Positions 41,816 to 51,003 of a DNA stretch of 64,000 nucleotides are shown piece by piece. Source of the stretch: Stenotrophomonas indicatrix (GTDB taxonomy: Bacteria; Pseudomonadota; Gammaproteobacteria; Xanthomonadales; Xanthomonadaceae); contig NZ_PEJS01000001.1 in the NCBI RefSeq assembly GCF_002750975.1, forward strand, positions 62,001 through 126,000. Reading direction: 5' to 3'. The first letter of the stretch is position 1. Each line of letters starts with the position of its first letter. A program made the translations under genes and the position numbers. The notes under the pieces are model-generated. The model saw only the letters and a program-made list of their open reading frames with translations, ran no database searches and was not told the origin of the DNA.

Positions 41816-41971
41816 CCCAGCCGAAGCTCAACAGCGCGCGCGAGCGCAGCGACCCGCTGTTGCTTTTCTCTTCTCTATTTACGTGGTGGAACGCCGCAGA
41901 GATCTGTACCACCCGGCCAACCCACGAACAGCTTTATGCGACCCACCACGAGGGGCGTCGCCGTTCGCCGG
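41816..41971. repeat. Probable hairpin-less copy of the large hairpin element family
   Basis: This intergenic stretch has the flanks of the large-hairpin family seen at 50736 and 51004: an ACGTGGTGGAACGCCGCAG segment near 41880, AGATCTGT, then CCCGGCCAACCCAC and ACCCACCACGAGGGG, but the arms and core between them are missing. It abuts the end of the EAL gene. Confidence 0.5.
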
Positions 41972-43591
41972 CTACTCCCCCGCCTGCTCGCGCTCGAACG
42001 GCACGCTGCGCGGATTCTGCATGTGCTCCCGCGCTGCGCCGTACTGCTGCTGGCGCTTGCGGTGGAAGGCGATGAACTCATCGCGCGGCAACGGCCGCGA
42101 GAACAGCCAGCCCTGGCCGAACTGCACGTGCTGGCTGTGCAGGTAGGCCAGCTGCGCTTCGGTTTCCACACCTTCGGCCACCACCCACAGGCCCAGCTCG
42201 CGGGCCATGCCGATGATGTGCGGCGTGACCGGGCTGGTCGCGCTTTCGGTGCCGATCGCATCGACGAAGGACTTGTCGATCTTCAGTGCATCCAGCGGCA
42301 GCTGCTGCAGGTACTGCAGGCTGGAATAGCCGACGCCGAAATCATCGATGGCCACGCTGTGGCCGGCGCGCCGCGCCGCAGCCAGCATGGTGCGTGCACG
42401 GTCGATGTCGAGGAAGCCATGTTCGGTGGCCTCCAACCAGATCTGCTGCGGCAGGATGCCGCTGCCGGCCATGCGCTGCGAGATCACCTTCAGCGCACGT
42501 CCGCTGCTGATGTCCTCGGCCGCCAGGTTGATCGCGATGTGTGCACTGCGATCCTCGGCCAGCAGCTCACGCATGTCGGCAACCACGTTCTCGATCACCA
42601 GGTCGGTGATGGCGGCGATCATCCCGGCTTCTTCGGCCAACGGAATGAACAGGTCCGGACGCACCTGCGTGCCGTCGGGGCGCTGCCAGCGCACCAGCGC
42701 CTCGGCGCCGACGCAGATGCCGGTGTCCAGTTCGATGATGGGCTGGTAGTGCAGGTAGAGTTCGCGGCGGCGGATGGCGATGCCCAGTTCGCCGCGCATC
42801 GACAGCCGTCGTCGCGACAGCCAGATCACCAGGCCGGCACCGGCGGCGGCCATCAGCAGGCCCAAGGGCACGAACAGCCACGCCTGCTGCCGGAACGTGG
42901 CCGCCAGCGCAGTGCGTGGCGCCGTGGCGATCGCCAGCCATTCACCGCTGCGCGCGCTGGCATACAGGGTGTCGCGGTCCAGGCCCTCGCCGGGCTCACG
43001 CAGCAGGCGCTGCAGCAGGGCGGGGTCCATGCCGTCCTGCTGGGTCAGCAGCCTTCCATCCGGACTTGCCAGGGCCAGCCGCACGTCCGGATCGACGATG
43101 ACGTCGACGAAGCGCCGAGGGTCGACCAGCACGTCGTAGGACCCGTACATCATGGACAGCATCGGCCGCCGGCCAGCCGCCTCGGGGCGCACGTTGACGG
43201 TGATGCCGGCACCATCGCTGGTGACGTGGTCCGGCGTAGGCTGGTCCACAACCTGCTGGAACGGCCCCCACGACGTGCAGCGCAGCTTGCCGCCCTCGAA
43301 GTAGCCCATCTGGTCCGACGACGGCGTGGTCATCACCAGGGTCTGCATGCGCTGGATGTGTTCGGCCCCGCAGGGCGGCAGCACGGTGGCCTCGGCCGAC
43401 TTCAATGCCGCCAGTGCTTCCTGGTAGGACACTTCGGTACGCCGCAGGCTGCGCTCGGCGATGGCATGCAGCCGCTGCTGTTCGACACTTACGGCACGGT
43501 CCCAGGTGGCATAGACCATGACCGCGATCGGCACTGCCGCGGCCAGCACGGCCAGGACGGTGCCGCCGATGATGACCCGCAGTCGGCTCAT
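41972..43591 (-). CDS. CSS-motif cyclic-di-GMP phosphodiesterase (EAL domain)
   Basis: The 539-residue inner-membrane protein has helix 1 (about 7-28), a periplasmic CSS domain (about 30-235) with Cys74 and Cys105 in a CTSWG motif, helix 2 (about 238-258) and a cytoplasmic EAL domain. EAL residues for metal and catalysis are in place: Glu297 (EAL), Asn355, Glu387, Asp416-Asp417 (DDFGVGYS) and Lys437, so it should hydrolyse c-di-GMP. In E. coli, CSS domains sense periplasmic thiol redox state through the Cys pair. The start at 43591 gives the short cytoplasmic N-terminus normal for the family. Confidence 0.92.
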   Translation of the reverse strand: MSRLRVIIGGTVLAVLAAAVPIAVMVYATWDRAVSVEQQRLHAIAERSLRRTEVSYQEALAALKSAEATVLPPCGAEHIQRMQTLVMTTPSSDQMGYFEGGKLRCTSWGPFQQVVDQPTPDHVTSDGAGITVNVRPEAAGRRPMLSMMYGSYDVLVDPRRFVDVIVDPDVRLALASPDGRLLTQQDGMDPALLQRLLREPGEGLDRDTLYASARSGEWLAIATAPRTALAATFRQQAWLFVPLGLLMAAAGAGLVIWLSRRRLSMRGELGIAIRRRELYLHYQPIIELDTGICVGAEALVRWQRPDGTQVRPDLFIPLAEEAGMIAAITDLVIENVVADMRELLAEDRSAHIAINLAAEDISSGRALKVISQRMAGSGILPQQIWLEATEHGFLDIDRARTMLAAARRAGHSVAIDDFGVGYSSLQYLQQLPLDALKIDKSFVDAIGTESATSPVTPHIIGMARELGLWVVAEGVETEAQLAYLHSQHVQFGQGWLFSRPLPRDEFIAFHRKRQQQYGAAREHMQNPRSVPFEREQAGE

Positions 43592-43819
43592 GACCGGGGC
43601 TCCAGAGAGGTGTGCAGGGCTGGGCACATGGGCGGGGCCGGTCCTTGGGCGATGGCGGTATATGAACACGGCGCAGGGCTGGGCGGAATGGGACAAAGGC
43701 GGTAACGGGTCACATTGTGGTGAAAGTGACACTTGCTGACGGCCCTGGGCCGTCCGGCGCTGGCGTTGTGGCAGCGGGAGGACTACCGTCGAACGCTTCA
43801 CCCGCCCCTTCCCGCGCCC

Positions 43820-45193
43820 ATGACCGAGCCCGCCACGCCCCCCGAGCACCTGCGCCGCAGCCTGTCCAACCGCCACCTGCAACTGATCGCCATCGGCGGT
43901 GCCATCGGCACCGGCCTGTTCATGGGTTCGGGCAAGACCATCAGCCTGGCCGGCCCGTCCATCGTATTGGTCTACCTGATCATCGGCGCGATGCTGTTCT
44001 TCGTGATGCGGGCGATGGGCGAGTTGCTGCTGTCCAACCTGCAGTACAAATCCTTCATCGATTTCTCCACCGATCTGCTCGGGCCGTGGGCCGGGTTCTT
44101 CTGCGGGTGGACGTACTGGTTCTGCTGGATCGTCACCGCCATCGCCGACGTGATCGCCATCGCCGCCTATGCGCAGTTCTGGTTCCCGGGACTGGAAGCG
44201 TGGAAACCGGCGCTGGCCTGCGTGATGCTGCTGCTGTCGTTGAACCTGGTGACGGTGAAGCTGTTCGGCGAAATGGAGTTCTGGTTCGCGCTGATCAAGA
44301 TCGTGGCGATCTGCGCGCTGATCATCACCGGTGCTGGACTGGTGGCCTGGGGCTTCACTTCGCCCAGCGGCCACACCGCATCGCTGTCGAACCTGTGGAA
44401 TGACGGCGGCATGTTCCCGATGGGCCTGGTGGGTTTCTTCGCCGGTTTCCAGATCGCGGTGTTCGCCTTCGTCGGCATCGAGCTGGTGGGCACCACCGCT
44501 GCGGAAACGGCTGACCCCGAGCGCAACCTGCCCAAGGCGATCAACTCGATCCCCGTGCGCATCATCATCTTCTACGTGCTGGCGCTGATCGCGATCATGG
44601 CGGTGACTCCATGGCGCCAGGTGGTGCCGGACAAGAGCCCGTTCGTGCAGCTGTTCGTGCTGGCCGGCATTCCCGCCGCCGCCAGCCTGATCAACTTCGT
44701 GGTGCTGACCTCGGCCACGTCCTCGGCCAACAGCGGCATCTTCTCCACCAGCCGCATGCTGTATGGCCTGGCCGAGGAAGGCCACGCGCCACGTGGCCTG
44801 TCCAAGCTCTCGCGCGCTGCAGTGCCGGCACGGGGCCTGCTGTTTTCCTGCCTGTGCCTGCTGGGCGGCACCCTGCTGATCTACCTGATCCCCAACCTGG
44901 TGACCGCCTTCACCCTGGTGACGACCCTGGCGACGGTGTTGTTCATCTTCGTCTGGTCGCTGATCCTGGTGGCCTACATGGTCTACCGCCGCCGCTATCC
45001 CGAGCGCCACGCGGCCTCGATCTTCAAGATGCCCGGTGGCGTGGCGATGTGCTGGGCCTGCCTGGTCTTCTTTGCTGCGGTACTGGTGCTGCTGAGCCTG
45101 CAGGCCGACACCCGCCAGGCGCTGATCGCCAGCCCAGCGTGGTTCGTGCTGCTGGGCGCTGGTTATTGGCTGCGGCGGAAGATGGCGAGATAG
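43820..45193 (+). CDS. cycA: D-serine/D-alanine/glycine permease (CycA-like)
   Basis: The 457-residue APC-superfamily transporter has twelve helices; the first carries the substrate-binding GGAIGTGLFMGSG. The sequence QYKSFIDFSTDLLGPWAGFF and the IELVGTTAAETADPERNLPK stretch are typical of CycA. It imports D-serine, D-alanine, glycine and the drug D-cycloserine by proton symport. An upstream extension to 43733 is in frame but the family starts at MTEPA. It diverges from the phosphodiesterase gene, with about 230 bp between. Confidence 0.9.
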   Translation: MTEPATPPEHLRRSLSNRHLQLIAIGGAIGTGLFMGSGKTISLAGPSIVLVYLIIGAMLFFVMRAMGELLLSNLQYKSFIDFSTDLLGPWAGFFCGWTYWFCWIVTAIADVIAIAAYAQFWFPGLEAWKPALACVMLLLSLNLVTVKLFGEMEFWFALIKIVAICALIITGAGLVAWGFTSPSGHTASLSNLWNDGGMFPMGLVGFFAGFQIAVFAFVGIELVGTTAAETADPERNLPKAINSIPVRIIIFYVLALIAIMAVTPWRQVVPDKSPFVQLFVLAGIPAAASLINFVVLTSATSSANSGIFSTSRMLYGLAEEGHAPRGLSKLSRAAVPARGLLFSCLCLLGGTLLIYLIPNLVTAFTLVTTLATVLFIFVWSLILVAYMVYRRRYPERHAASIFKMPGGVAMCWACLVFFAAVLVLLSLQADTRQALIASPAWFVLLGAGYWLRRKMAR

Positions 45194-45238
45194 TCAGGAA
45201 GACCCTCGCCAACAGATCGAGCGGCCTCGGCGAGTCCC

Positions 45239-45283
45239 ATCCACGCATGGCGTGGATCTACACGTGTCGACCAAGGTCGACAC
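45239..45283. repeat. Two dispersed palindromes (ATCCACGC type and GTGTCGACC type)
   Basis: ATCCACGC-ATG-GCGTGGAT at 45239-45257 is a single copy of the palindrome tandemly repeated at 36357. GTGTCGACC-AA-GGTCGACAC at 45264-45283 is a second type that recurs at 59249-59268. Both follow the cycA-like gene. Confidence 0.8.
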
Positions 45284-45359
45284 CCACCAGAAGCCGCGTG
45301 GTCGACACCCATCAACAGCCGCACAGAACACCGTTCCCAGATCGCGGAAATCTGTCGAA

Positions 45360-45461
45360 GGCGGGGTGGGTCCGGTTGCGGGGGTGTCCGCGGCATGGAT
45401 GCCGCGGCCAAGCCCCCAGGGATGGGTTTACGGCGTCCCCCGCAACCGGACCCACCCCGCC
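45360..45461 (+). repeat. Large hairpin element, copy A
   Basis: Perfect 25-bp inverted arms at 45360-45384 and 45437-45461 enclose a 52-nt conserved core that itself contains the small palindrome CCGCGGCATGGATGCCGCGG. The arms differ in sequence from those of copies B, C and D, but the core is nearly identical. An AATCTGTC block immediately precedes the element, as in copies C and D. Confidence 0.85.
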
Positions 45462-45480
45462 ATCCCACGGATAGCCCGCT

Positions 45481-45535
45481 GTTGCTGTTGCCGTTGCCAT
45501 TGCCGTTGCCATTGCCGTTGCCATTGCCGTTGCTG
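45481..45535. repeat. Hexamer/dodecamer microsatellite
   Basis: About four rounds of CCGTTGCCATTG and variants (TTGCCG/TTGCCA) lie between hairpin copy A and the lytic transglycosylase gene. It is outside coding sequence. Confidence 0.85.
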
Positions 45536-45624
45536 CGGCCGTTGCTTCTGCGGGTGCCGGGCGCCACCCGGCCGAACCCCCATTCACTCAGTGTTAGCGG
45601 CCGCAGCCGGATCATCCCGCCGCC

Positions 45625-46401
45625 ATGTCCCTCCGTCCCGCCCTCGTCGCGCTGTTGCTGCTGTCTGGCCTGTGGCCAGGGCTGGCCGCTGCGCGCACGG
45701 TCTACCGCTGCGTGCAGGGCAACACCGTCAGCCTGGCCACCGCACCGGAACCCGGCTCGCGCTGCACGCCGAAGGAGATCGAGGACAGCGCCGTGCAGAC
45801 CCCCAACCTGTGGGGCAACATGGGCGTGTTCAGTGGCGTGCTGTACGAGCGCGAGCAGGACGGCAAGCTTGTCTACTCCACCCGCAACCTGCCCGGCTCA
45901 AGGGTGTTCCTGAAGTTCACCGTAGCCACACCGCCGGGCGAACCGGCGCACGAAGGCCTGGGCAAGGTCGGCAAGCCCCAGCTGGCCCAGCACGCAAAAC
46001 AGTTCAAGGCGGCGGCCAAGGCCACCGGCGTGGACGATGCCTGGTTGCGGGCGATCGCCCACGCCGAAAGCAATTTCGACGCGCTGGCGGTGTCCAGCAA
46101 GGGCGCGCAGGGCGTGATGCAGCTCATGCCGGACACCGCGCTGGAATACGGCGTGCGCGACCCGTTCTCGCCGCAGCAGTCCATCGACGGCGGCGCCCGC
46201 TATATGCGCGCGCTGCTGCGTCGCTACAACGGCGACCGTCCGCTGGCAGCGGCGGCCTACAACGCCGGCATCGGTGCGGTGGCGCGCTACAAGGGCGTGC
46301 CACCGTATGCCGAAACCCTGGCCTACGTGGACAAGGTGATGGCCCTGTATACACGCTACCGCGAAGCGATGGGCATCCGTATCGAAGTGCCGGCGAAATG
46401 A
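45625..46401 (+). CDS. Lytic transglycosylase (SLT domain)
   Basis: The 258-residue protein has a signal peptide (cleavage after LAAA), a DUF4124-like N-terminal segment (RTVYRCVQGNTVSLATAPEPG) with two Cys residues, and a C-terminal SLT domain with the catalytic Glu in AHAESNFDA (about 148), SSKGAQGVMQLMP and AAAYNAG. It cuts the MurNAc-GlcNAc bond of peptidoglycan, giving anhydro ends, in the periplasm. Length and motifs are complete. No secretion or conjugation cluster adjoins, so a general cell-wall role is likely. Confidence 0.9.
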   Translation: MSLRPALVALLLLSGLWPGLAAARTVYRCVQGNTVSLATAPEPGSRCTPKEIEDSAVQTPNLWGNMGVFSGVLYEREQDGKLVYSTRNLPGSRVFLKFTVATPPGEPAHEGLGKVGKPQLAQHAKQFKAAAKATGVDDAWLRAIAHAESNFDALAVSSKGAQGVMQLMPDTALEYGVRDPFSPQQSIDGGARYMRALLRRYNGDRPLAAAAYNAGIGAVARYKGVPPYAETLAYVDKVMALYTRYREAMGIRIEVPAK

Positions 46402-46408
46402 CCGGCGA

Positions 46409-47932
46409 TCAGCGCGATGTGGAAATGCTGTAGAGAGGGTAGCGCTCAATCCGGCCGACGCGGTTGATCGCGGCACGCACATCGGCACGCTGTTTCAGTT
46501 CGCGCCAGCGTTCGTCGGCCACCCGCTCCGCCGGCAGCGAGGGATACACGCGCATGTCCTGCAGGCTGAGCAGTGCGTCGGTGCGATCCTCTGCGGATTC
46601 CAGTTGGCTTATCAGCGCGGCTGCGGCGGCCTCCATGTCGCCTTCTTCAATCAGCAGCTCCATATGGATCTGGGGTGCGTCCTTGCGGTGGCTGACGATT
46701 TCCGCGCGCGCGGCCGCCGCTGCCGCCGGATCGTTGTTCTCGCGCGCATGCACGAAGGTCAGGTAGGCGCGCGCCGCCAGCCCGAAGGGCGACAGCCCGT
46801 CCATGCCGGCAAGCAGGGTGTCGCTCTCGCGTTCGTGGCCAGTGGCAGACAGCATGAAGGCCAGGTTCATGCGGTGCTCGGCCGCGTCCGGGCCAAGAGC
46901 ACCGACCGCATCGGTCAGTCGTGCGGCCGCCACCGAGTCGTCGATGCGATCCAGCCGGCGCAGTGCCAGCGTGCGGTAGTCCAGCAGCCACGCCAGCCAG
47001 GTTGCCTCCTCACCCGCAGGACGCTGGCCGGCACTGACCATCCGCGCAATGTCATCGGTGAACTGCACGATCTGCTCGTTCTCGCCCACCATCAGCTGGA
47101 TGAAGCCGAACGCAGCCAGCTTGGCATTCAAGCGGCGATCGAGCAGGCCAGACACGCGCAGGTCATCCAGCTTGCGCTGTGCCACCTGCTGCGGATCGAA
47201 CCGCGGATCGCGGCGATCGACGTAGCGGTCGAAGCGCTTGTCGCTGCGCAATGCGATCACCTCCAACGGTGTATCGATGCGGGCAATCGTGGCAGCTGCC
47301 TCTGCGCTGCGGCCGTGCTCGACCTGCAATGTCGCCAGCACCAGCCAGAGGCCGGTGGGTTCAACGCCATCCCCCGTCCACTGGTTGTCGAACAGGCTCT
47401 TCAGCAGGGCCATGCGTTGAGCCGGCTGCGCACGCAGCGTGTACTGCAGGTAGCTGACGGTCTGCGTATCAACCTGCACGGGGGCATCTGCATGGGTGGC
47501 CGCTTGCAGCAGGTGAAGGGTTGCGGCGGCGGTGTTGTCCTCGGCCAGTTCCACCGATACCAGGGTGGCCAGCGTGGCCGGGTCGTTCGGCAGCGCGGTC
47601 AGTGCCTGCTGCAGGTAGCGGCGGGCAACGCCGGGGGCATCCTGCATCAACGCGGTGGCACCGGCGATCTGCGCGTTGCGCCCACGCACGGCGGGCTCGA
47701 GACGGGCGAACAACGGATCGTCCATCAGCCGTTCGAACGCGATCATGGCACCCAGCATGTTGCCGCTGCCGGCCATCATCAACGCCGACTCCCACCGTTG
47801 CTGGTAGGCGGAAAAGGGGGTATCCGCGATCTCCTGCGCTGGCGCCTCGGGATGGGGCTCGACGGCGTGTGCAGATGCTGCCGCCAGCACGGTGAGCAGC
47901 AGCGCGGCGAGAGGCAGGGTAGGTCGGGACAT
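46409..47932 (-). CDS. Exported TPR-like helical protein of unknown function
   Basis: The 507-residue product has a signal peptide (cleavage after AHA) and then about 480 residues of helical hairpins with TPR-like spacing (for example GNMLGAMIAFERLMDDP, GVARRYLQQALTALPNDPAT). No enzyme motif is visible. Periplasmic TPR proteins usually scaffold envelope complexes. The start at 47932 has AAGGAT nine bases upstream; an in-frame ATG at 47944 is too close to it. It converges with the lytic transglycosylase, 7 bp apart. Two 17-bp direct repeats lie upstream. Confidence 0.7.
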   Translation of the reverse strand: MSRPTLPLAALLLTVLAAASAHAVEPHPEAPAQEIADTPFSAYQQRWESALMMAGSGNMLGAMIAFERLMDDPLFARLEPAVRGRNAQIAGATALMQDAPGVARRYLQQALTALPNDPATLATLVSVELAEDNTAAATLHLLQAATHADAPVQVDTQTVSYLQYTLRAQPAQRMALLKSLFDNQWTGDGVEPTGLWLVLATLQVEHGRSAEAAATIARIDTPLEVIALRSDKRFDRYVDRRDPRFDPQQVAQRKLDDLRVSGLLDRRLNAKLAAFGFIQLMVGENEQIVQFTDDIARMVSAGQRPAGEEATWLAWLLDYRTLALRRLDRIDDSVAAARLTDAVGALGPDAAEHRMNLAFMLSATGHERESDTLLAGMDGLSPFGLAARAYLTFVHARENNDPAAAAAARAEIVSHRKDAPQIHMELLIEEGDMEAAAAALISQLESAEDRTDALLSLQDMRVYPSLPAERVADERWRELKQRADVRAAINRVGRIERYPLYSISTSR

Positions 47933-47951
47933 GACGGCATCCATCCTTGGA

Positions 47952-47989
47952 AAGTGCGTTGATTTGAATGCGAAGTGCGTTGATTTGAA
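47952..47989. repeat. Paired 17-bp direct repeats upstream of the TPR gene
   Basis: AAGTGCGTTGATTTGAA occurs exactly at 47952-47968 and 47973-47989 (21-bp period, two helical turns), just upstream of the TPR-like gene. The spacing would suit a dimeric DNA-binding protein. Confidence 0.6.
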
Positions 47990-48106
47990 CCCGCAAAGGG
48001 CTGCCACCACAAGCACCCCCGCATTTGCAGCGGCGTGGCCTTGGCAGCCGGGAGTGCAGCGACTATCGTCTGACCCTCTTCACGGTCTGGCAGGCGAACA
48101 GGAACG

Positions 48107-50188
48107 ATGGCACGGCGGCATTGGATGGCGGCAGGCGTAGTGGTGGCAACAGCGGTGGCGCTGGCGGCAACCTGGTGGGAGTTCCCGGCATCGGGCCCGA
48201 CAGTAGCGAGCGGCCCGGCCGCCACGCCGCTGGGCTGGACCGCACAGATCGAGCTGCTGGCCGGCGACGGTCATCCGGGTAATCGCGATGGCGCCTCGGC
48301 GCAGGCACGCTTTGCCGACCCCTACGCGCTGCTGGCCAGTGCCGATGGCAGCGTCTACTTCACCGATGCCGGTGACAACAACCGTATTCGCCGCCGCCTG
48401 GCCGATGGCCGTATTGAAACGGTAGCGGGGCAGGGCGAGGGTCGTGTTGATGGGCCTGCCCTGCAGGCAAGTTTCAACACGCCTTCGGGTATTGCCGCCG
48501 ATGCGCAGGGCAACCTGTATGTGGCCGACACCGGCAATCATGCGATCCGGCGCGTCAGTACCGATGGACAGGTGACGACGCTGGCCGGTGGCCAGCAAGG
48601 CTTCGCCGATGGTCCTGCCGCGCAGGCGCGCTTCGATGGGCCGATGGGCATCGCCGTGGATGCGCAGGGACAGGTCTATGTGGCTGATACCTGGAATGAC
48701 CGCATCCGGGTGATCGGTACCGATGGCAACGTGCGTACGTTGGCCGGCGGCGACCGCCCGGGCTTCGCCGATGCGGTCGGCGCTGACGCTCGTTTCGATA
48801 CACCGGTGGCGCTGGCCTTCGATGCGCACGGCGCACTGCTGGTGGCCGATCTGTTCAACAACGCAGTGCGTCGCGTCGGCACCGATGGCATGGTCAGCAC
48901 CGTCGTTGGCCGCGGGGAGGTCATCAATGGCCCGCTGTCACTGGCCACCACGCATGACGGCGTGCTGTACGTGGGTGACCTGGATGGACGCATCGTGCAG
49001 GTGACCCCGCAGGGACATCAGCTGGCACTGCTGGGCAATGACCGCCTGCCACGCCTGGCGCGCCCCAGCGGTCTGGCGGTAGAGGCCGACGGCACCCTGC
49101 TGGTGGCCGATTCCGCGGCTTATCGCCTGCATCGCCTGCGCCCGTTGCCGGTGGGTGAACTGCCCGCACCGGCGCTGGTGGGCCCGGCCTCGGATGCGGC
49201 GCTGCCGGACAGTGGCGGACGCTGGCCACTGGCACCGCAGGATGGCTGGCACGAAGTGGTCGGCACACTCGGCGAGGTGCGCGGCACCTTCCAGGGTGAG
49301 AGCCGCCACCACCTGCACGGCGGCTTCGATGTGCGCGGCGATGTCGGCCAGACCGTACTGGCGATCGCCGAGGGCAAGATCAGCAGCCCGATTGCCGCCT
49401 GGAGCCTGGGCGGACAGGCCGAAGGCCTGGCCGTGGACCGGTTGAAGTACATCCACATGCGCGTCGGTCGTACGCCACGCGGCGAACCGTTCGACGCGCG
49501 CTGGCAGCCGCTGTACGCCGAAGACGGCACGCTGGAGCGGATCCGCGTGCGCCGTGGTACACGCATCCACGTCGGCGACCGCCTGGGCAGCATCAACAAC
49601 CAGGCGCACGTGCACCTGGCCGTGGGCAATGGCGGTTTCGAGACTAATGCGGTGGCGCTGGGGTTCAAGGGCTATGCCGACCACTTCGCGCCGCGCATCA
49701 CCGATGTGGCGCTGCTGGACGATAACGACCAGCCACTGGCCGCCGGCAGCGATGGCGTGGTGATGCTGGCCCGGCAGGGACGCGGCGTGCAGATCGTGGT
49801 GGAGGCCTGGGACCAGGTGGACAACAACCTGCCGCGTCGTCGGCTGGGGCCGTACCAGGTGGGCTACCAGATCCTCGATGCCGCCGGGCAGCCACTGCAG
49901 GGCTACGAGCAGCCGCGCTGGAACATCGTCTTCAACCGCATGCCACCGCAGAAGCAGGCGGTGAAAGTGGCTTACGCACCCGACAGCGGCATCACCGTGC
50001 ATGGTAGCGCGGTCACCCGCTTCCGTTATCTGGTGACCAACACCGTGCGCGATGGGCTGATGGAAACCGGGCGCTGGCAGCCGGCGGCGTTGCCGCCGGG
50101 CGAGTACATCGTGCGTGCCAGTGCGCGCGACTACAGCGGCAACGAAGGCGTGGGCCCGCGCGACATCAGGGTACGGCTGCTGCCATAG
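48107..50188 (+). CDS. NHL-propeller/M23 peptidase fusion protein
   Basis: The 693-residue exported protein has an N-terminal hydrophobic segment (about 7-25), then five or six NHL repeats (about 45-350: each NLYVADTGNHAIRRV-like), then an M23 (LytM) domain with HGGFD (His404, Asp408) and HVH (His501, His503), which are the zinc-site motifs HxGxD and HxH. A C-terminal beta domain (about 530-690) follows. M23 enzymes cut peptidoglycan cross-bridges. Joining a propeller to an M23 domain is unusual. Its last 23 bp overlap the convergent DGPF gene. Confidence 0.8.
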   Translation: MARRHWMAAGVVVATAVALAATWWEFPASGPTVASGPAATPLGWTAQIELLAGDGHPGNRDGASAQARFADPYALLASADGSVYFTDAGDNNRIRRRLADGRIETVAGQGEGRVDGPALQASFNTPSGIAADAQGNLYVADTGNHAIRRVSTDGQVTTLAGGQQGFADGPAAQARFDGPMGIAVDAQGQVYVADTWNDRIRVIGTDGNVRTLAGGDRPGFADAVGADARFDTPVALAFDAHGALLVADLFNNAVRRVGTDGMVSTVVGRGEVINGPLSLATTHDGVLYVGDLDGRIVQVTPQGHQLALLGNDRLPRLARPSGLAVEADGTLLVADSAAYRLHRLRPLPVGELPAPALVGPASDAALPDSGGRWPLAPQDGWHEVVGTLGEVRGTFQGESRHHLHGGFDVRGDVGQTVLAIAEGKISSPIAAWSLGGQAEGLAVDRLKYIHMRVGRTPRGEPFDARWQPLYAEDGTLERIRVRRGTRIHVGDRLGSINNQAHVHLAVGNGGFETNAVALGFKGYADHFAPRITDVALLDDNDQPLAAGSDGVVMLARQGRGVQIVVEAWDQVDNNLPRRRLGPYQVGYQILDAAGQPLQGYEQPRWNIVFNRMPPQKQAVKVAYAPDSGITVHGSAVTRFRYLVTNTVRDGLMETGRWQPAALPPGEYIVRASARDYSGNEGVGPRDIRVRLLP

Positions 50189-50573
50189 CCGCGGCCGGGG
50201 CGCCGCAGCGTTCGCGCTCGGCGTCCATGTCTTCCAGCGGCCGCACCTCGATGCTGCCGAAGCGGGCCCACGGGAAGCCCTGGGCGATACGCATGGCCTC
50301 ATCGCGGTCACGGGCGACGATCAGGTTGAAGCCGGCCAGCAGTTCGCGGGTTTCGGCGAAGGGGCCATCGAGTACCCGGCTGTGGCCATCGCGCACGCGC
50401 AGGGTCTGCGCCGATTCGATCGGCTGCAGTTTCTGCGCGGCCAGCAACGTGCCTTCGGCCTGCAGTTTGTCGGCATGGGCGAGGCAGTCGCGCATCAACG
50501 TATTGAAGTCGTCGATGGGCAGTGTGCGCAGCAGTGACGGGTCAATGTAGATCAGAAGCAGGTACTGCTGCAT
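50166..50573 (-). CDS. YCII/DGPF-domain protein
   Basis: The 135-residue protein has a ferredoxin-like YCII fold with the LDGPFAETRELLAGF signature (about 70-84). DGPF proteins cluster with ECF42 sigma factors, as here, but their reaction is unknown. The 3' end overlaps the convergent propeller/M23 gene by 23 bp. ATG 50573 is chosen as the first Met of the YCII fold (MQQYLLLIYID). Its upstream region holds the head-to-head hairpin copies B and C shared with the divergent DGPF gene at 51293. Confidence 0.85.
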   Translation of the reverse strand: MQQYLLLIYIDPSLLRTLPIDDFNTLMRDCLAHADKLQAEGTLLAAQKLQPIESAQTLRVRDGHSRVLDGPFAETRELLAGFNLIVARDRDEAMRIAQGFPWARFGSIEVRPLEDMDAERERCGAPAAAMAAAVP

Positions 50574-50735
50574 GGCGGAGTCCTGGCGGCGGCGGGGGAC
50601 CATGATCGCGCAGGTTTGCGCGGGGGCATGCTGCACTGCGAAAGGCAGAGCGGGAAGCGCGCCTTCGGCGGGGATCGGCGAACGGCGGGGCCCCTCCGTG
50701 GTGGAAGCACAAGCACAAGCATGAGCCATGGGATT

Positions 50736-50839
50736 GGCCGGGTGGGTAGGCGGGTCGGGGGACGCCGTGAACCCATCCCTGGGGGCTTGGCCGCGGCATC
50801 CATGCCGCGGACACCCCCGCCCCGCCTACCCACCCGGCC
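50736..50839 (-). repeat. Large hairpin element, copy B
   Basis: Inverted 25-bp arms at 50736-50760 and 50815-50839 with one mismatch enclose the same core as copy A, read on the minus strand. The arm sequence differs from those of A, C and D. The preceding flank (CGCAGGAAACTGTCC on the minus strand) matches the family. Confidence 0.85.
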
Positions 50840-51003
50840 CTGGACAGTTTCCTGCGGCGTCCACCACGGAAAATCACAAACAAAGGCAAAAAGCGGGTCG
50901 CTTCGCTCGCAAAGCCGAGGCCGCCAGCCAACCGCCTTTGCTGTTGCTTCTGCCTTTTTTTCCTGATCTTCCCGTGGTGGATCGGAGGCAGGAATCTGTC
51001 CGT

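Noticed and set aside
43592..45010. Extension of the EAL-domain frame to 1012 codons
   Set aside because: The extra N-terminal part lies antisense to the cycA-like gene and is Gln/His-rich nonsense. The true start with its membrane helix is at 43591.
45355..45615. Small proteins containing a MDAAAKPPGMG-like peptide (also at 50552-50931 and 59249-59458)
   Set aside because: The peptide is the translation of the large hairpin core and appears wherever that element occurs, on either strand. It marks a repeat, not a protein family.
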